A DNA stretch of 17,092 nt from an uncultured Eubacteriales bacterium (GCA_900546315.1 URCP01000063.1:1-17092); one strand, 5' to 3'. Counted from the stretch's first letter, positions 5,951 to 14,010 are shown. Notes: generated from the sequence alone by a model not told the origin. Numbers and translations: made by a program.

Positions 5951-6767
5951 ATGGTCTATTACGAGCCGAATGACGCGCTCGTCGCGAGATACCCGGGCGG
6001 CAGCTTCGGTATCAATCTGTATGAGTTCAGCACCGAGCACTTTTTCAGCGCCGAGGACGGAATGCCGCATTCGAGCATCGGGGTGATCACGCACGGAGTT
6101 GTCACTATTAAAAGCGCGTACGCGAAGGTCGATATCCCGACCGGAGGTATTTTCTACATATCCGCTGACGAAAAATACACCTCGACGTGGACTGGAGCCC
6201 CGGACGTTGTCTTCTGTGGACTTCACGCGTGGCCGCCGCTTGACAGGATGTCGGAGAGCGGATGCTTCGCCATATCCGAGATCAGGAACGACGGGGACAT
6301 CGACGCGGTCGGATTTTTCGAAGATGTCTGTGATCTTCTGACAGAAGGTTCTCCGGCAAGTCAGATGCGTGCCTCCGCGATGTATTTCGACCTCGTGAGC
6401 CGGATCATTGACCGCCTGACTCCCGGAAAGGACCGGCATCTGCCGGAAGCGCTCAAGACAGTCATCGATTTATATTGACACGGATTACGCCGCGGACATG
6501 AGCGTCCCAGAGCTCTCCGCGACGTTCCATCTGAGCGAGTCCACCGTCTATCGCCTGTTCCGCGAGTCGCTCGGGACGACGCCAGTGAGCTACCGCAACG
6601 ATGTCAGGATTGACCGGTCGCTGAAGCTTCTGCGCGACGGGCACTCCATCGAGGAGACCGCGTCGGAGGTCGGATTCAAATCCGCCGTGTATTTCCGCAC
6701 CGCGTTCATAAAGCGAACCGGAATGACTCCCGGCGAGTACAGGAAGAGCCTCAAAGGAATACGATAA
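5951..6767 (+). pseudogene. AraC-family regulator, split by a one-base frameshift
   Basis: The N-terminal part (5951-6478) is a cupin-like sensor domain ending in ALKTVIDLY and a TGA at 6476. The next frame carries a complete AraC DNA-binding domain, from DTDYAADMSVPELSATFHLS through EVGFKSAVYFRTAFIKRTGMTPGEYRKSL to the stop at 6767. Removing one T from the TTT at 6469-6471 joins them as VIDYIDTDYAADMSV, exactly how such linkers read, and gives a normal 271-residue protein. The ATG at 5951 has GAGGTGG 6 bases upstream, and the promoter rules out the earlier start at 5906. Both halves look otherwise intact, so this is a very recent mutation or a sequencing/assembly error. If real, the DNA-binding half might still be started from the ATG at 6498. 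Confidence 0.85.
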
Positions 6768-6775
6768 TATATGAC

Positions 6776-6810
6776 AAAAGCCGACGCAGCGTCAACCGCG
6801 TCGGCTTTTT
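6776..6810. terminator. Bidirectional terminator between AraC-type gene and glnQ
   Basis: A 12-bp stem, AAAAGCCGACGC (6776-6787) with its complement (6798-6809), is flanked by T runs on both strands. It can end the + strand AraC-type gene and the - strand ABC transporter operon. Confidence 0.88.
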
Positions 6811-6829
6811 GAGCCATATTCAGTAATTG

Positions 6830-7651
6830 TCAGAGCACCTTCGAGAGGAAATCCTTCGTTCTCTGGTGAACCGGGTGCGCGAAGAACTCGGCGGGAGTGT
6901 TCTCCTCGAGTATCTTGCCCTCGTCTATGAAGAGGATACGCTTGCCGACCTCTCTCGCGAAGCCCATCTCGTGCGTCACGCAGACCATCGTCATGCCCTC
7001 GAGCGCGAGCTGCTTCATCAGGTCGAGCACCTCGCCGACCATCTCGGGGTCGAGCGCCGACGTCGGCTCGTCAAAGAGGATAACTTCCGGATTCATCGCG
7101 AGCGCTCTGACTATCGCCACACGCTGCTTCTGTCCGCCGGAAAGGGTCGACGGGTAAACGTCAGCCTTGTCCTCGAGACCTATTCTCGCGAGCAGCTTCA
7201 TCGCGTTGTCGTGCGCCTCAGTGATTATCTGCTGCTTCGTCTTCTCCGGCTTCTGTCCGCCGAAGAGGCTCTTCCACTTCGCTTTTCTGAGCTCCTGAAG
7301 CCCGATATGGACCGGAGCCAGCATTATATTCTGGATGACCGTCTTATTGTTGAAGAGATTGAACTGCTGGAACACCATTCCCATCTTGCGGCGGTGAACG
7401 TTTATATCGACCTTCATATCGGCGATATCGACGCCGTCGAAGATTATCTGACCGCCGGTCGGGTCTTCCATGCAGTTGAGACAGCGGAGGAACGTCGACT
7501 TTCCGCTTCCGGACGGGCCGATAACACAGACGATATCGCCCTTGTTTATAGTGACGCTGATACCCTTCAGAACCTCGAGGTCGCCGAAGCTCTTTTTCAG
7601 GTCTATGACGTCTATCAATTTTTCATTCTTTTTTTCAGCTGCGTCTGTCAC
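6830..7651 (-). CDS. Polar amino acid ABC transporter, ATP-binding protein
   Basis: This is the cytoplasmic ATPase of a polar amino acid importer (GlnQ/HisP type). Its motifs are Walker A GPSGSGKST (45-53), the Q-loop in VFQQFNLF, the signature LSGGQKQR (170-177), Walker B VILFDEP (190-196) and the H-loop in VTHEMGF. At 273 residues it is longer than the usual 240-250: a Lys- and Gln-rich insertion of roughly 20 residues (about 120-142) sits in the helical domain before the signature. The start is GTG at 7651, with AAGGGGG upstream; it overlaps the end of the permease gene by 17 bases, so the two are translationally coupled. The substrate cannot be read from the ATPase. Confidence 0.93.
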   Translation of the reverse strand: MTDAAEKKNEKLIDVIDLKKSFGDLEVLKGISVTINKGDIVCVIGPSGSGKSTFLRCLNCMEDPTGGQIIFDGVDIADMKVDINVHRRKMGMVFQQFNLFNNKTVIQNIMLAPVHIGLQELRKAKWKSLFGGQKPEKTKQQIITEAHDNAMKLLARIGLEDKADVYPSTLSGGQKQRVAIVRALAMNPEVILFDEPTSALDPEMVGEVLDLMKQLALEGMTMVCVTHEMGFAREVGKRILFIDEGKILEENTPAEFFAHPVHQRTKDFLSKVL

Positions 7652-8390
7652 TGCGCTTCAGCCCCCTTTCCATCAGCTTTATGCCGAACGATATCACGAG
7701 TATCATGAGTATATAGATTATCGCCATAACGAGGTACGGCACCATGAACTCATACGAGTTTGTACCGATATAGTTGAACGCCACATAGAGGTCGGTCGCG
7801 CCGACGAAAGACACAACGGACGTTTCCTTGATGAGCGCGATGAACTCGTTGCCGAGCGTCGGAAGAATATTCTTCACCGCCTGCGGAATGACGATCTTCA
7901 TCATCGTGGTAGCGAATGAAAGACCGACCGCGCGTCCGGCCTCCATCTGCCCGCCGTCGACAGACTGTATGCCGGAACGCATTATCTCAGAGATATACGC
8001 GCCGGAGTTCAGTCCGAACACTATGACCGATACCTTGACGCCGGACATATTGACGCCGATCAGCGGGAGCATGACATAGTAGAAGAGCAGCAGCTGCGCC
8101 ACCATAGGCGTGCCGCGGAAGAAGCTCACGTACACCGAGCATATGCCGTTCAGCACCCTCGGAAGCGTTTTATATTTCGGCACGACCCTGACCGTCGCGA
8201 TCAGCGTACCGATGACTATTCCTATGACAAGACCGAGCACCGCGATGATGACCGTATTTTTAAGACCGGTCAGCACCTGCGTGTAGCCATTCGAGTTTAT
8301 GAACACGTCAAGGAATTTGTCGAGCTTGCGGAAGAACGATATCTTCATCAGATTCTCGTTCGTTATCACCGCGAGAAGTAATTGAGACAT
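7635..8390 (-). CDS. Polar amino acid ABC transporter, permease
   Basis: The 251-residue membrane protein belongs to the HisM/GlnP permease family. An N-terminal amphipathic region is followed by about five hydrophobic spans, the first clear one at about 46-66. The conserved EAA coupling loop reads EAGRAVGLSFATTMMKIVIP, and the family motif VSFFRGTP precedes it. It forms the channel, probably as a homodimer since only one permease gene is present. The ATG at 8390 has AAGGGA about 8 bases upstream. It lies between the binding-protein gene and the overlapping ATPase gene. Confidence 0.93.
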   Translation of the reverse strand: MSQLLLAVITNENLMKISFFRKLDKFLDVFINSNGYTQVLTGLKNTVIIAVLGLVIGIVIGTLIATVRVVPKYKTLPRVLNGICSVYVSFFRGTPMVAQLLLFYYVMLPLIGVNMSGVKVSVIVFGLNSGAYISEIMRSGIQSVDGGQMEAGRAVGLSFATTMMKIVIPQAVKNILPTLGNEFIALIKETSVVSFVGATDLYVAFNYIGTNSYEFMVPYLVMAIIYILMILVISFGIKLMERGLKRSDRRS

Positions 8391-8411
8391 TTATTGATTC
8401 CCTTATAACAA

Positions 8412-8439
8412 GCTATCCCGCCTAAAAAAGCGGGATAGC
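8412..8439 (-). terminator. Hairpin between binding protein and permease genes
   Basis: GCTATCCCGC (8412-8421) pairs perfectly with 8430-8439 around an 8-base loop. The bases after it on the minus strand (TTGTTAT) are only weakly T-rich, so it is probably a partial terminator or an mRNA-stabilising hairpin. That would give more binding protein than transporter, as is common in such operons. Confidence 0.65.
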
Positions 8440-8458
8440 GCAATTTTCTTTCGGTCGG

Positions 8459-9301
8459 TCAGGCGAGCTTATTGAACGCCGCGGTGATTGCAGCCGCAGG
8501 CGCGGAGTCAATGACCACATAGTCAATGTTGCCGTTGATGATATCCTGAACAGCGAGCGAACCGTTCTTATAGCCGGTGCAGGTGACAGGGAATCCGGCG
8601 AAGCCCCAGTCAGCGTCGCCCTGGACATAGAACTGACCGGTAGTGCCGTTCTGGACGCCGATCTTCTTGGAAGAATCCATAGCGGAAAGAATAGCCTCGA
8701 CATCCTCCTTGGTCTTGCATGCGTCGAAAGTGGTGTCGTCAGCCTTGACAATCAGCTTCTGGGAAGCGTTGTAGTAGGACTTCGAGAAAGTGACATACTC
8801 CTCGCGGTCCGGCTTCACGGTCAGACCCGCCATAGCGATGTCGCACTTATGCTGACCGACAGAGAGGCAGACAGCGTCGAAATCCATGTTGTTGATGACA
8901 AGCTCAACGCCGAGCTCCTTCGCGAGCAGGTCAGCGATCTCCATGTCGATACCGACATACTTGTCGCCGTCCATATACTCGAAAGGCTCAAAGCCCGCGT
9001 TGGTCGAGACAACGAGCTGATCCTTCGACTCGTCGAGGGTTGCGGAAGTCACAGGATTCGGAGTGCCGTCGCCGAAGTAATTGTTGCAGATCTTGTCGAA
9101 AGTGCCGTCGCTCATGATCTTGTCGATGAACGCGTTCACCTTTTCGAGAAGCTCAGGCTGAGCCTTATCGATGCCGTAAGCGTACTCCTCAGCCGTGAGG
9201 TCAATGTCGATGACCTTAACGCCGACGGACTTGCCGCCGCAGGATGCGAGACAAACCGCAAGCATTGCAGCCGCGATAATCAGGGAAAGAACTTTTTTCA
9301 T
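8459..9301 (-). CDS. Amino acid-binding lipoprotein, circularly permuted SBP_bac_3 fold
   Basis: This extracellular lipoprotein captures a polar amino acid for the importer. A signal peptide ends in the lipobox LASC with Cys21. The family order is rearranged. Residues 30-77 (LTAEEYAYGIDK, then ELLEKVNAFIDKIMSDGTFDKICNNYFGDG) match the segment that normally closes family-3 binding proteins. The normal N-terminal start, LVVSTNAGFEPFEYMDGDKYVGIDMEIA, begins only at residue 96. The protein ends at YVVIDSAPAAAITAAFNKLA, exactly where the moved segment would normally continue. This reads as a circular permutation with a short linker (about 78-95). From memory, similar proteins occur in other Clostridia, so it is probably a lineage-wide form rather than an error. 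The ATG at 9301 follows AAGGAG. The ligand is unknown. Confidence 0.9.
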   Translation of the reverse strand: MKKVLSLIIAAAMLAVCLASCGGKSVGVKVIDIDLTAEEYAYGIDKAQPELLEKVNAFIDKIMSDGTFDKICNNYFGDGTPNPVTSATLDESKDQLVVSTNAGFEPFEYMDGDKYVGIDMEIADLLAKELGVELVINNMDFDAVCLSVGQHKCDIAMAGLTVKPDREEYVTFSKSYYNASQKLIVKADDTTFDACKTKEDVEAILSAMDSSKKIGVQNGTTGQFYVQGDADWGFAGFPVTCTGYKNGSLAVQDIINGNIDYVVIDSAPAAAITAAFNKLA

Positions 9302-9341
9302 TGCTTTTTATCTCCTTAAGACATAAATTATTGATGCATAT

Positions 9342-9370
9342 ATATTACACCAAAATGCATAAAAATGCAA
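9342..9370 (-). promoter_or_regulatory. Probable promoter of the ABC transporter operon
   Basis: On the minus strand TTGCAT (9370-9365), a 17-bp spacer and TAATAT (9347-9342) lie about 40 bases before the binding-protein start. The match is moderate. No terminator is visible between the cysS stop (9393) and this promoter, so cysS transcripts could also read through. Confidence 0.55.
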
Positions 9371-9392
9371 TAGCCAAAATTCACGGAATTCC

Positions 9393-10805
9393 TTATCTTT
9401 CGATGCGATATTTTGTGCCCTTAGGCGTATCCTCCAAAATTACGCCTTTTTCAAGCAATTCCGCGCGTATTTTGTCCGCCTCAGCGTAATTTTTCGACTT
9501 CTTCGCGGCGGCTCTTCTCTCGATCGCGTCCTCGATCTCATGAATAAATTCATCGCCGGCTGAATTTTTTTCGGGCATCAGACCCATGAGCTCGCAAAGC
9601 TCGGTCAGGGTATTTCCGACATATTCAACGTCAGCCCTCGAAGCCCCCGCGCCGATCAGCTCATTCGCCTGACGCACAAGCTCGAATATCGCTCCGACAC
9701 CGCCCGCCGTATTCAGGTCGTCGTCCATCTCGGACACGAACTTCTCACGCAGCGCGTCCGTCTGCGCCTTCGCCTCAGCCGTCTGAGGTCCATCCGGCGC
9801 CTTCTCAAGGTAGAAACCTATATTCTCAAGGCAATTCCAGAGACGCTCCAGCGCGCTCTTCGACTGCTCGATGATCTCCGCCGAGAAATTGATCGGGCTG
9901 CGGTACTGCGCGCTCAGGATAAAGAACCTTATCACCGGATACCCGTACTTCTCCGCCACGTCGCGCACAGTGAAGAAATTGCCGAGCGACTTCGACATCT
10001 TCGTATTATTCACGTTGATATAACCATTATGCAGCCAATACTTAGCGAAAGGCTTCCCGGTGCAGCACTCCGACTGCGCGATCTCATTCTCATGATGCGG
10101 GAATATCAGATCCTGTCCGCCGCAATGTATATCAATCGACTCCCCAAGGTATCTCAGCACCATAGCCGAGCACTCAATATGCCATCCCGGACGCCCCTTG
10201 CCCCACGGGCTGTCCCAATACGGCTCCCCCGGCTTCGCCGCCTTCCAGAGCGCAAAATCCAGCGCGTCCTCCTTCTTCTCCGACACGTCAATACGCGCGC
10301 CCTTCTCAAGGTCATCAATCGGCATATGCGACAGCTTTCCGTACTCTTTGAAACTCAGCGTGCGGAAGTATACGTCACTCCCCATATCATTTACCTTTAC
10401 CGGGTAAGCATGTCCCTTCTCAATGAGCGTCGAAACAATACTGATTATCTCATCAATATTCTCAGTAGCCCGCGGATGCACCGTAGCCGGACGTATCCCA
10501 AGCCCCTGCGCGTCCTTGAAATACTCCGCAATATACCGCTCAGCAACCTCCTTGACAGTAGTCCCCTCCTCATTCGCGCGCTTTATCATCTTATCGTCAA
10601 TATCCGTAAAATTCTGCACGAACCTCACGTCATACCCGCGCCACTCAAGATACCTCCGCAGCATATCAAACACCACAAAGCATCTCGCGTTCCCTATATG
10701 GAAGAAATTATAAACAGTCGGTCCGCACGCGTACATCTTCACGGTCTTCCCGTCAAGCGGGACAAACTCATCCTTCGTTCTTGTAAGTGTGTTATACAGC
10801 TTCAT
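9393..10805 (-). CDS. cysS: Cysteine--tRNA ligase
   Basis: This class I aminoacyl-tRNA synthetase charges tRNA-Cys. The 470 residues match the family length. The HIGN motif is at 36-39 and KMSKS at 269-273. The zinc site is formed by Cys27 (YACGPTVYN), the Cys of GWHIECSAM and the His/Glu of HHENEIAQSE. The anticodon-binding helical domain ends in the usual KNYAEADKIRAELLEKGVILEDTPKGT tail. AAGGAG lies about 8 bases before the ATG at 10805. It follows cysE on the same strand; both lie downstream of a Cys-type T-box, though a strong hairpin at 10834-10881 separates them. Codon choice shifts toward C-ending and AT-ending codons relative to neighbours, but no sign of transfer is evident. Confidence 0.97.
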   Translation of the reverse strand: MKLYNTLTRTKDEFVPLDGKTVKMYACGPTVYNFFHIGNARCFVVFDMLRRYLEWRGYDVRFVQNFTDIDDKMIKRANEEGTTVKEVAERYIAEYFKDAQGLGIRPATVHPRATENIDEIISIVSTLIEKGHAYPVKVNDMGSDVYFRTLSFKEYGKLSHMPIDDLEKGARIDVSEKKEDALDFALWKAAKPGEPYWDSPWGKGRPGWHIECSAMVLRYLGESIDIHCGGQDLIFPHHENEIAQSECCTGKPFAKYWLHNGYINVNNTKMSKSLGNFFTVRDVAEKYGYPVIRFFILSAQYRSPINFSAEIIEQSKSALERLWNCLENIGFYLEKAPDGPQTAEAKAQTDALREKFVSEMDDDLNTAGGVGAIFELVRQANELIGAGASRADVEYVGNTLTELCELMGLMPEKNSAGDEFIHEIEDAIERRAAAKKSKNYAEADKIRAELLEKGVILEDTPKGTKYRIER

Positions 10806-10833
10806 TTTTTGTTCTCCTTATTTGTTTGTTTGC

Positions 10834-10881
10834 GGGGGAGGGAAAAACCTTTTCAAAGGTTTTTCCCGCCCCCCCCCCCCC
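10834..10881. repeat. G-run/C-run hairpin between cysE and cysS
   Basis: GGGAAAAACCTTT (10840-10852) pairs perfectly with 10855-10867 across a 2-base loop. Beyond one A/G mismatch the helix continues as G5 (10834-10838) with part of a 13-C run (10869-10881). The near-symmetric arms fit an intergenic repeat element. No T run follows on the minus strand, so it is not a standard terminator. It could act as a processing or attenuation point between cysE and cysS. Confidence 0.7.
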
Positions 10882-10943
10882 TCCTTTTACCAAACTTTAT
10901 ACAACAGATGTATGAAGGCGGAGCACAGAGGCGGAATTTATAC

Positions 10944-11636
10944 TTACTGATTATTCTCGCGGGACGCCTTCTCGAGCGCCTCTATGCGCAGGTTCAGCTT
11001 GCACAGCTCCTGCGCCACGGGGTCCGGAATGTGAACCTGGTCAAGGTCGCACTCGACCACCTTCTGATTGTTGCGGCGCACAACTCGCGCCGGAATGCCC
11101 ACCGCCGTCGAATTATCCGGTATCTCGGACAACACCACCGCGTTCGCCGCAATCTTCGAATTGTCGCCTATCTTCATAGGTCCCAGCACCTTAGCGCCCG
11201 AACCCACCATCACATTATTACCAAGCGTCGGATGCCGCTTCCCCGTATGCTTTCCTGTACCGCCAAGCGTCACACCCTGATACAGCGTACAATTATCGCC
11301 GATCTCAGTCGTCTCGCCGATCACCACCCCGCTCCCGTGGTCAATGAACAGCCCGCGCCCGATCTTCGCTCCCGGATGAATCTCTATCCCGGTGAGGAAA
11401 CGCGCCCCCTGACTTATCATCCTCGCCGCGAAGAACTTCTTCCTCTCATACAGCGAATGCGACAGCCTGTACGCCAGCACCGCGTGAAACCCCGAATAAA
11501 GCAGCATAACCTCAAGATCACTCTTAGCCGCCGGGTCACGGTCGCGTATCACATGAATATCCGTCGCGATCTCCTCTTTAGCCTTCTTAAGTGTCTCTCC
11601 GATCTCTCCGAGGTCTATATTCAGCCTGAATTCCAT
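10944..11636 (-). CDS. cysE: Serine O-acetyltransferase
   Basis: The enzyme acetylates L-serine with acetyl-CoA to O-acetylserine, the carbon skeleton for cysteine; in Firmicutes it is often called EpsC. The 230 residues have an N-terminal helical domain (about 1-75) and a left-handed beta-helix of hexapeptide repeats (about 80-195). The latter includes IHPGAKIGRGLFIDHGSGVVIGE, the catalytic His region GKRHPTLGNNV and AVGIPARVV. The helical tail fits the short bacterial forms. AAAGGGTG lies 7 bases before the ATG at 11636. It is the first gene after a T-box leader read as Cys-specific and is followed by cysS, so supply and charging of cysteine share one control. Confidence 0.94.
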   Translation of the reverse strand: MEFRLNIDLGEIGETLKKAKEEIATDIHVIRDRDPAAKSDLEVMLLYSGFHAVLAYRLSHSLYERKKFFAARMISQGARFLTGIEIHPGAKIGRGLFIDHGSGVVIGETTEIGDNCTLYQGVTLGGTGKHTGKRHPTLGNNVMVGSGAKVLGPMKIGDNSKIAANAVVLSEIPDNSTAVGIPARVVRRNNQKVVECDLDQVHIPDPVAQELCKLNLRIEALEKASRENNQ

Positions 11637-11668
11637 TTATTTCACCCTTTCTGCAAGTCCGCTCCGCG

Positions 11669-11985
11669 AAAACAAAAAGCCCTTACGCCACACCAAACGT
11701 ATGACAATAAAGGCGAATATACCGCGGTCCCACTCTAATTTGTTCTCAGTGAGCGCCGACGCCGATATTACGGAACCCATGACGCTCCGCCCCGATAACG
11801 CAGGGCACGCGTGCCGGACTGAGGGCAGCGCCTTTCATCCGACCGGCTCACGGACGCACTCCGCCGTCTCACCCCGCACCGCGCTCTCACCACCCATTAA
11901 ATAGGGCGCGTATCTCTGCGCCGTCTCCGGCGTCGCGAAGCTGTCCCGGCATCCTTCCGCTCACAGCCTTATAACCTGTTATAGT
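11669..11985 (-). ncRNA. T-box riboswitch leader, probably tRNA-Cys specific
   Basis: On the minus strand the T-box core AGAGTGGGACCGCGG (11736-11722) is unmistakable. It is followed by a terminator hairpin (11714-11679, GCCTTTA with TAAGGGC plus an inner helix) and a T-rich tract (11678-11669). Upstream lies about 250 bases of GC-rich structure fitting Stem I to Stem III. Within it GGAGTGCGTCCGTGAGC places TGC (11858-11856) in the specifier position before the conserved GAGC turn. TGC is a Cys codon, and the downstream genes are cysE and cysS, which supports the reading. Uncharged tRNA-Cys would stabilise the antiterminator and allow transcription. The specifier needs a covariance alignment for certainty; the T-box itself is clear. 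Confidence 0.88.
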
Positions 11986-11988
11986 AAT

Positions 11989-12017
11989 ATTATATTACAT
12001 CCCGCCCGATTTGTAAA
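11989..12017 (-). promoter_or_regulatory. Promoter of the T-box/cysE/cysS unit
   Basis: On the minus strand TTTACA (12017-12012), a 17-bp spacer and TATAAT (11994-11989) sit just before the T-box leader. Confidence 0.82.
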
Positions 12018-12106
12018 CACCTTTTCCGCAAAAAATCCGCTCACCACGAATATTCAGCACTCTGCACAAATCGAGGACAGCTGTTTCAGTGCAAAACTGC
12101 CATATG

Positions 12107-12139
12107 AAAACCGGAGCCCCCGATACACGGGAGCCCCGG
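12107..12139 (-). terminator. Terminator after glmS
   Basis: An 11-bp GC-rich stem with two G-U pairs (12129-12139 with 12111-12121, 7-base loop) is followed on the minus strand by TTTT. It ends the glmM-glmS operon before the cysE promoter. Confidence 0.85.
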
Positions 12140-12168
12140 AATCCGTTTTTGCCGTTATGACCGGAAAT

Positions 12169-13992
12169 TTATTCGACCGTCACCGATTTCGCGAGATTTC
12201 TCGGCTTATCGACGTCACAGCCGCGCGCGACCGACGTATAGTACGCGAGCAGCTGAAGCGCCGACACCGCCGGAAGGAACGCCAGCTCGGACCTGATCTC
12301 AGGCAGAACGATCGTCAGGTCAGCCTCCTCCACCGGAGCGTCGGACACCGCTATGACCATAGCGCCGCGCGCCTTCACCTCACGGATGTTGCTCCGCATC
12401 TTCCCGCGGAGCTCCGGCACGGTGCAGAGCGCCACAACCGGTGTGCCGGGGACTATCAGGGATATCGTCCCGTGCTTCAGCTCACCGGCGGCGTACGCCT
12501 CGCTGTGGATATAGGAGATCTCCTTGAGCTTCAGCGAGCCCTCGGCGGCAAGACAGCTGTCCGCGCCGCGACCTATGAAGAACAGATCCTCCGCCGTCTT
12601 TATTCTTTCAGCCGCCGCGCGTATCTCGTCAGCGCGGGCGATCATCTCATCCACAGCCTTCGGGGCGCGCTCGTACAGCTCTCTGACGAACGCGGACGCG
12701 CCCGGTTCCGACATCCTGCCGCGCAGCAGCGCGAGCTTCACGGCGAAAAGCGAGAGCAGGGACGTCTGAACCGTATAAGCCTTCGTGCTCGCGACGGCGA
12801 TCTCCGGTCCCGCGAGAGTATAGAGAACGCTGTCCGCCTCACGGGCTATCGACGATCCGGTCACGTTAACGACAGCGAGCGTGTGCGCGCCCTTTGCCTT
12901 CGCGAGCCTCAGCGCCGCCAGCGAGTCCGCGGTCTCTCCCGATTGCGAGATTATCACGACAAGATCATCGGCGCCGATTATCGGGTCGTTGTATCTGAAC
13001 TCAGAGGCGACATCGACAACGGTCGGTATACGCGCGAATCTCTCGATGAGCACCTTCGCGATGAGTCCTGCGTGCATTGCGGTTCCGCAGGCGACGATAT
13101 GGAGACAGGAGATATTCCTCAGAACGCCGTCGTCGATGCCGTCGCCCTCAAAGCAGGGGAGACCATCCTTTATCCGTGAGCGCAGAGTCTTTGACATCGC
13201 CTCCGGCTCCTCGTGTATCTCTTTGAGCATGAAGTGCGCGTATCCGCCGCGCTCCGCCGCCTCGACGTCCCATGTCGCGGTTTTCTTTTCCTTTTTCACT
13301 TCCGCGCCGTCTTTTGTTATGACGACGTCTTTTTCGCCCACGCGGGCGATTTCTCCCTCGGCGAGCTCAAAGTAGTCCTTTGTCGAGCCGAGTATCGCCG
13401 TTATGTCTGAAGCGATGAAATTCCCGGTCTTCCCGAGCCCGATTATCAGCGGCGAGTCCTTCCGCACCGCCCAGATATGCTCCGGGTCGTCGGCGAACAG
13501 GATGCCGAAGGCATATGAGCCGGTGACGCGCGAGATCAGTCTCGCTATCGCCTTTGCGGGGTCACGCATTTCCTCCTTATAGCAGTGGTCGAGCAGCTTT
13601 GCCGCCACCTCTGTGTCGGTGTCGCTCACGAACGTGTAGCCGAGAGCGGCGAGCTCGCTTTTCAGCTCCGCGTGGTTCTCGATGATCCCGTTATGAACGA
13701 GCATCAGAGACGCGGTGCCGTGCGGATGCGAGTTGATATCGGTCGGAGCGCCGTGCGTCGCCCATCTCGTATGTCCGATGCCGCAGTGCGAACCGTCCTT
13801 TTCCGGGACGCCCGCGAGCTTTTCCTCGACATTTCTGAGCCGTCCCGCCGCCTTGACGCAGTGAAGACCGCCGTCTCTGTCGAAGAACGCGACCCCCGCG
13901 GAGTCGTAGCCCCTGTACTCAAGCGCCTCGAGACCCTTCATGAGGTGCGCGACCGAGTTCTCTTTTCCGATATATCCGATTATTCCACACAT
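12169..13992 (-). CDS. glmS: Glutamine--fructose-6-phosphate aminotransferase (isomerising)
   Basis: GlmS makes glucosamine-6-phosphate from fructose-6-phosphate and glutamine, the committed step toward UDP-GlcNAc and peptidoglycan. The 607-residue protein has the N-terminal glutaminase domain starting MCGIIGYIG and two SIS sugar-isomerase domains (about 285-420 and 455-590). It ends in DKPRNLAKSVTVE, the conserved tail. The ATG at 13992 is chosen because Cys2 must become the N-terminal nucleophile; the ATG at 14004 would bury it behind four residues and overlaps the AAGGA ribosome site. Motifs such as RWATHG, HNGIIENH and SQSGETADS are intact. It is the last gene of its operon and is preceded by a glmS ribozyme. 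Confidence 0.97.
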   Translation of the reverse strand: MCGIIGYIGKENSVAHLMKGLEALEYRGYDSAGVAFFDRDGGLHCVKAAGRLRNVEEKLAGVPEKDGSHCGIGHTRWATHGAPTDINSHPHGTASLMLVHNGIIENHAELKSELAALGYTFVSDTDTEVAAKLLDHCYKEEMRDPAKAIARLISRVTGSYAFGILFADDPEHIWAVRKDSPLIIGLGKTGNFIASDITAILGSTKDYFELAEGEIARVGEKDVVITKDGAEVKKEKKTATWDVEAAERGGYAHFMLKEIHEEPEAMSKTLRSRIKDGLPCFEGDGIDDGVLRNISCLHIVACGTAMHAGLIAKVLIERFARIPTVVDVASEFRYNDPIIGADDLVVIISQSGETADSLAALRLAKAKGAHTLAVVNVTGSSIAREADSVLYTLAGPEIAVASTKAYTVQTSLLSLFAVKLALLRGRMSEPGASAFVRELYERAPKAVDEMIARADEIRAAAERIKTAEDLFFIGRGADSCLAAEGSLKLKEISYIHSEAYAAGELKHGTISLIVPGTPVVALCTVPELRGKMRSNIREVKARGAMVIAVSDAPVEEADLTIVLPEIRSELAFLPAVSALQLLAYYTSVARGCDVDKPRNLAKSVTVE

Positions 13993-14010
13993 ATTGTTAT
14001 CCATCCTTCT

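Noticed and set aside
10029..11738. 569-codon plus-strand reading frame across cysS and cysE
   Set aside because: It runs antisense through two certain genes, the intergenic hairpin and part of the T-box; its composition is Arg/His/Leu-rich and it has no recognisable domain.
11701..11904. 67-codon plus-strand ORF upstream of cysE
   Set aside because: It lies entirely within the minus-strand T-box leader and has no ribosome-binding site or homology that can be recognised.
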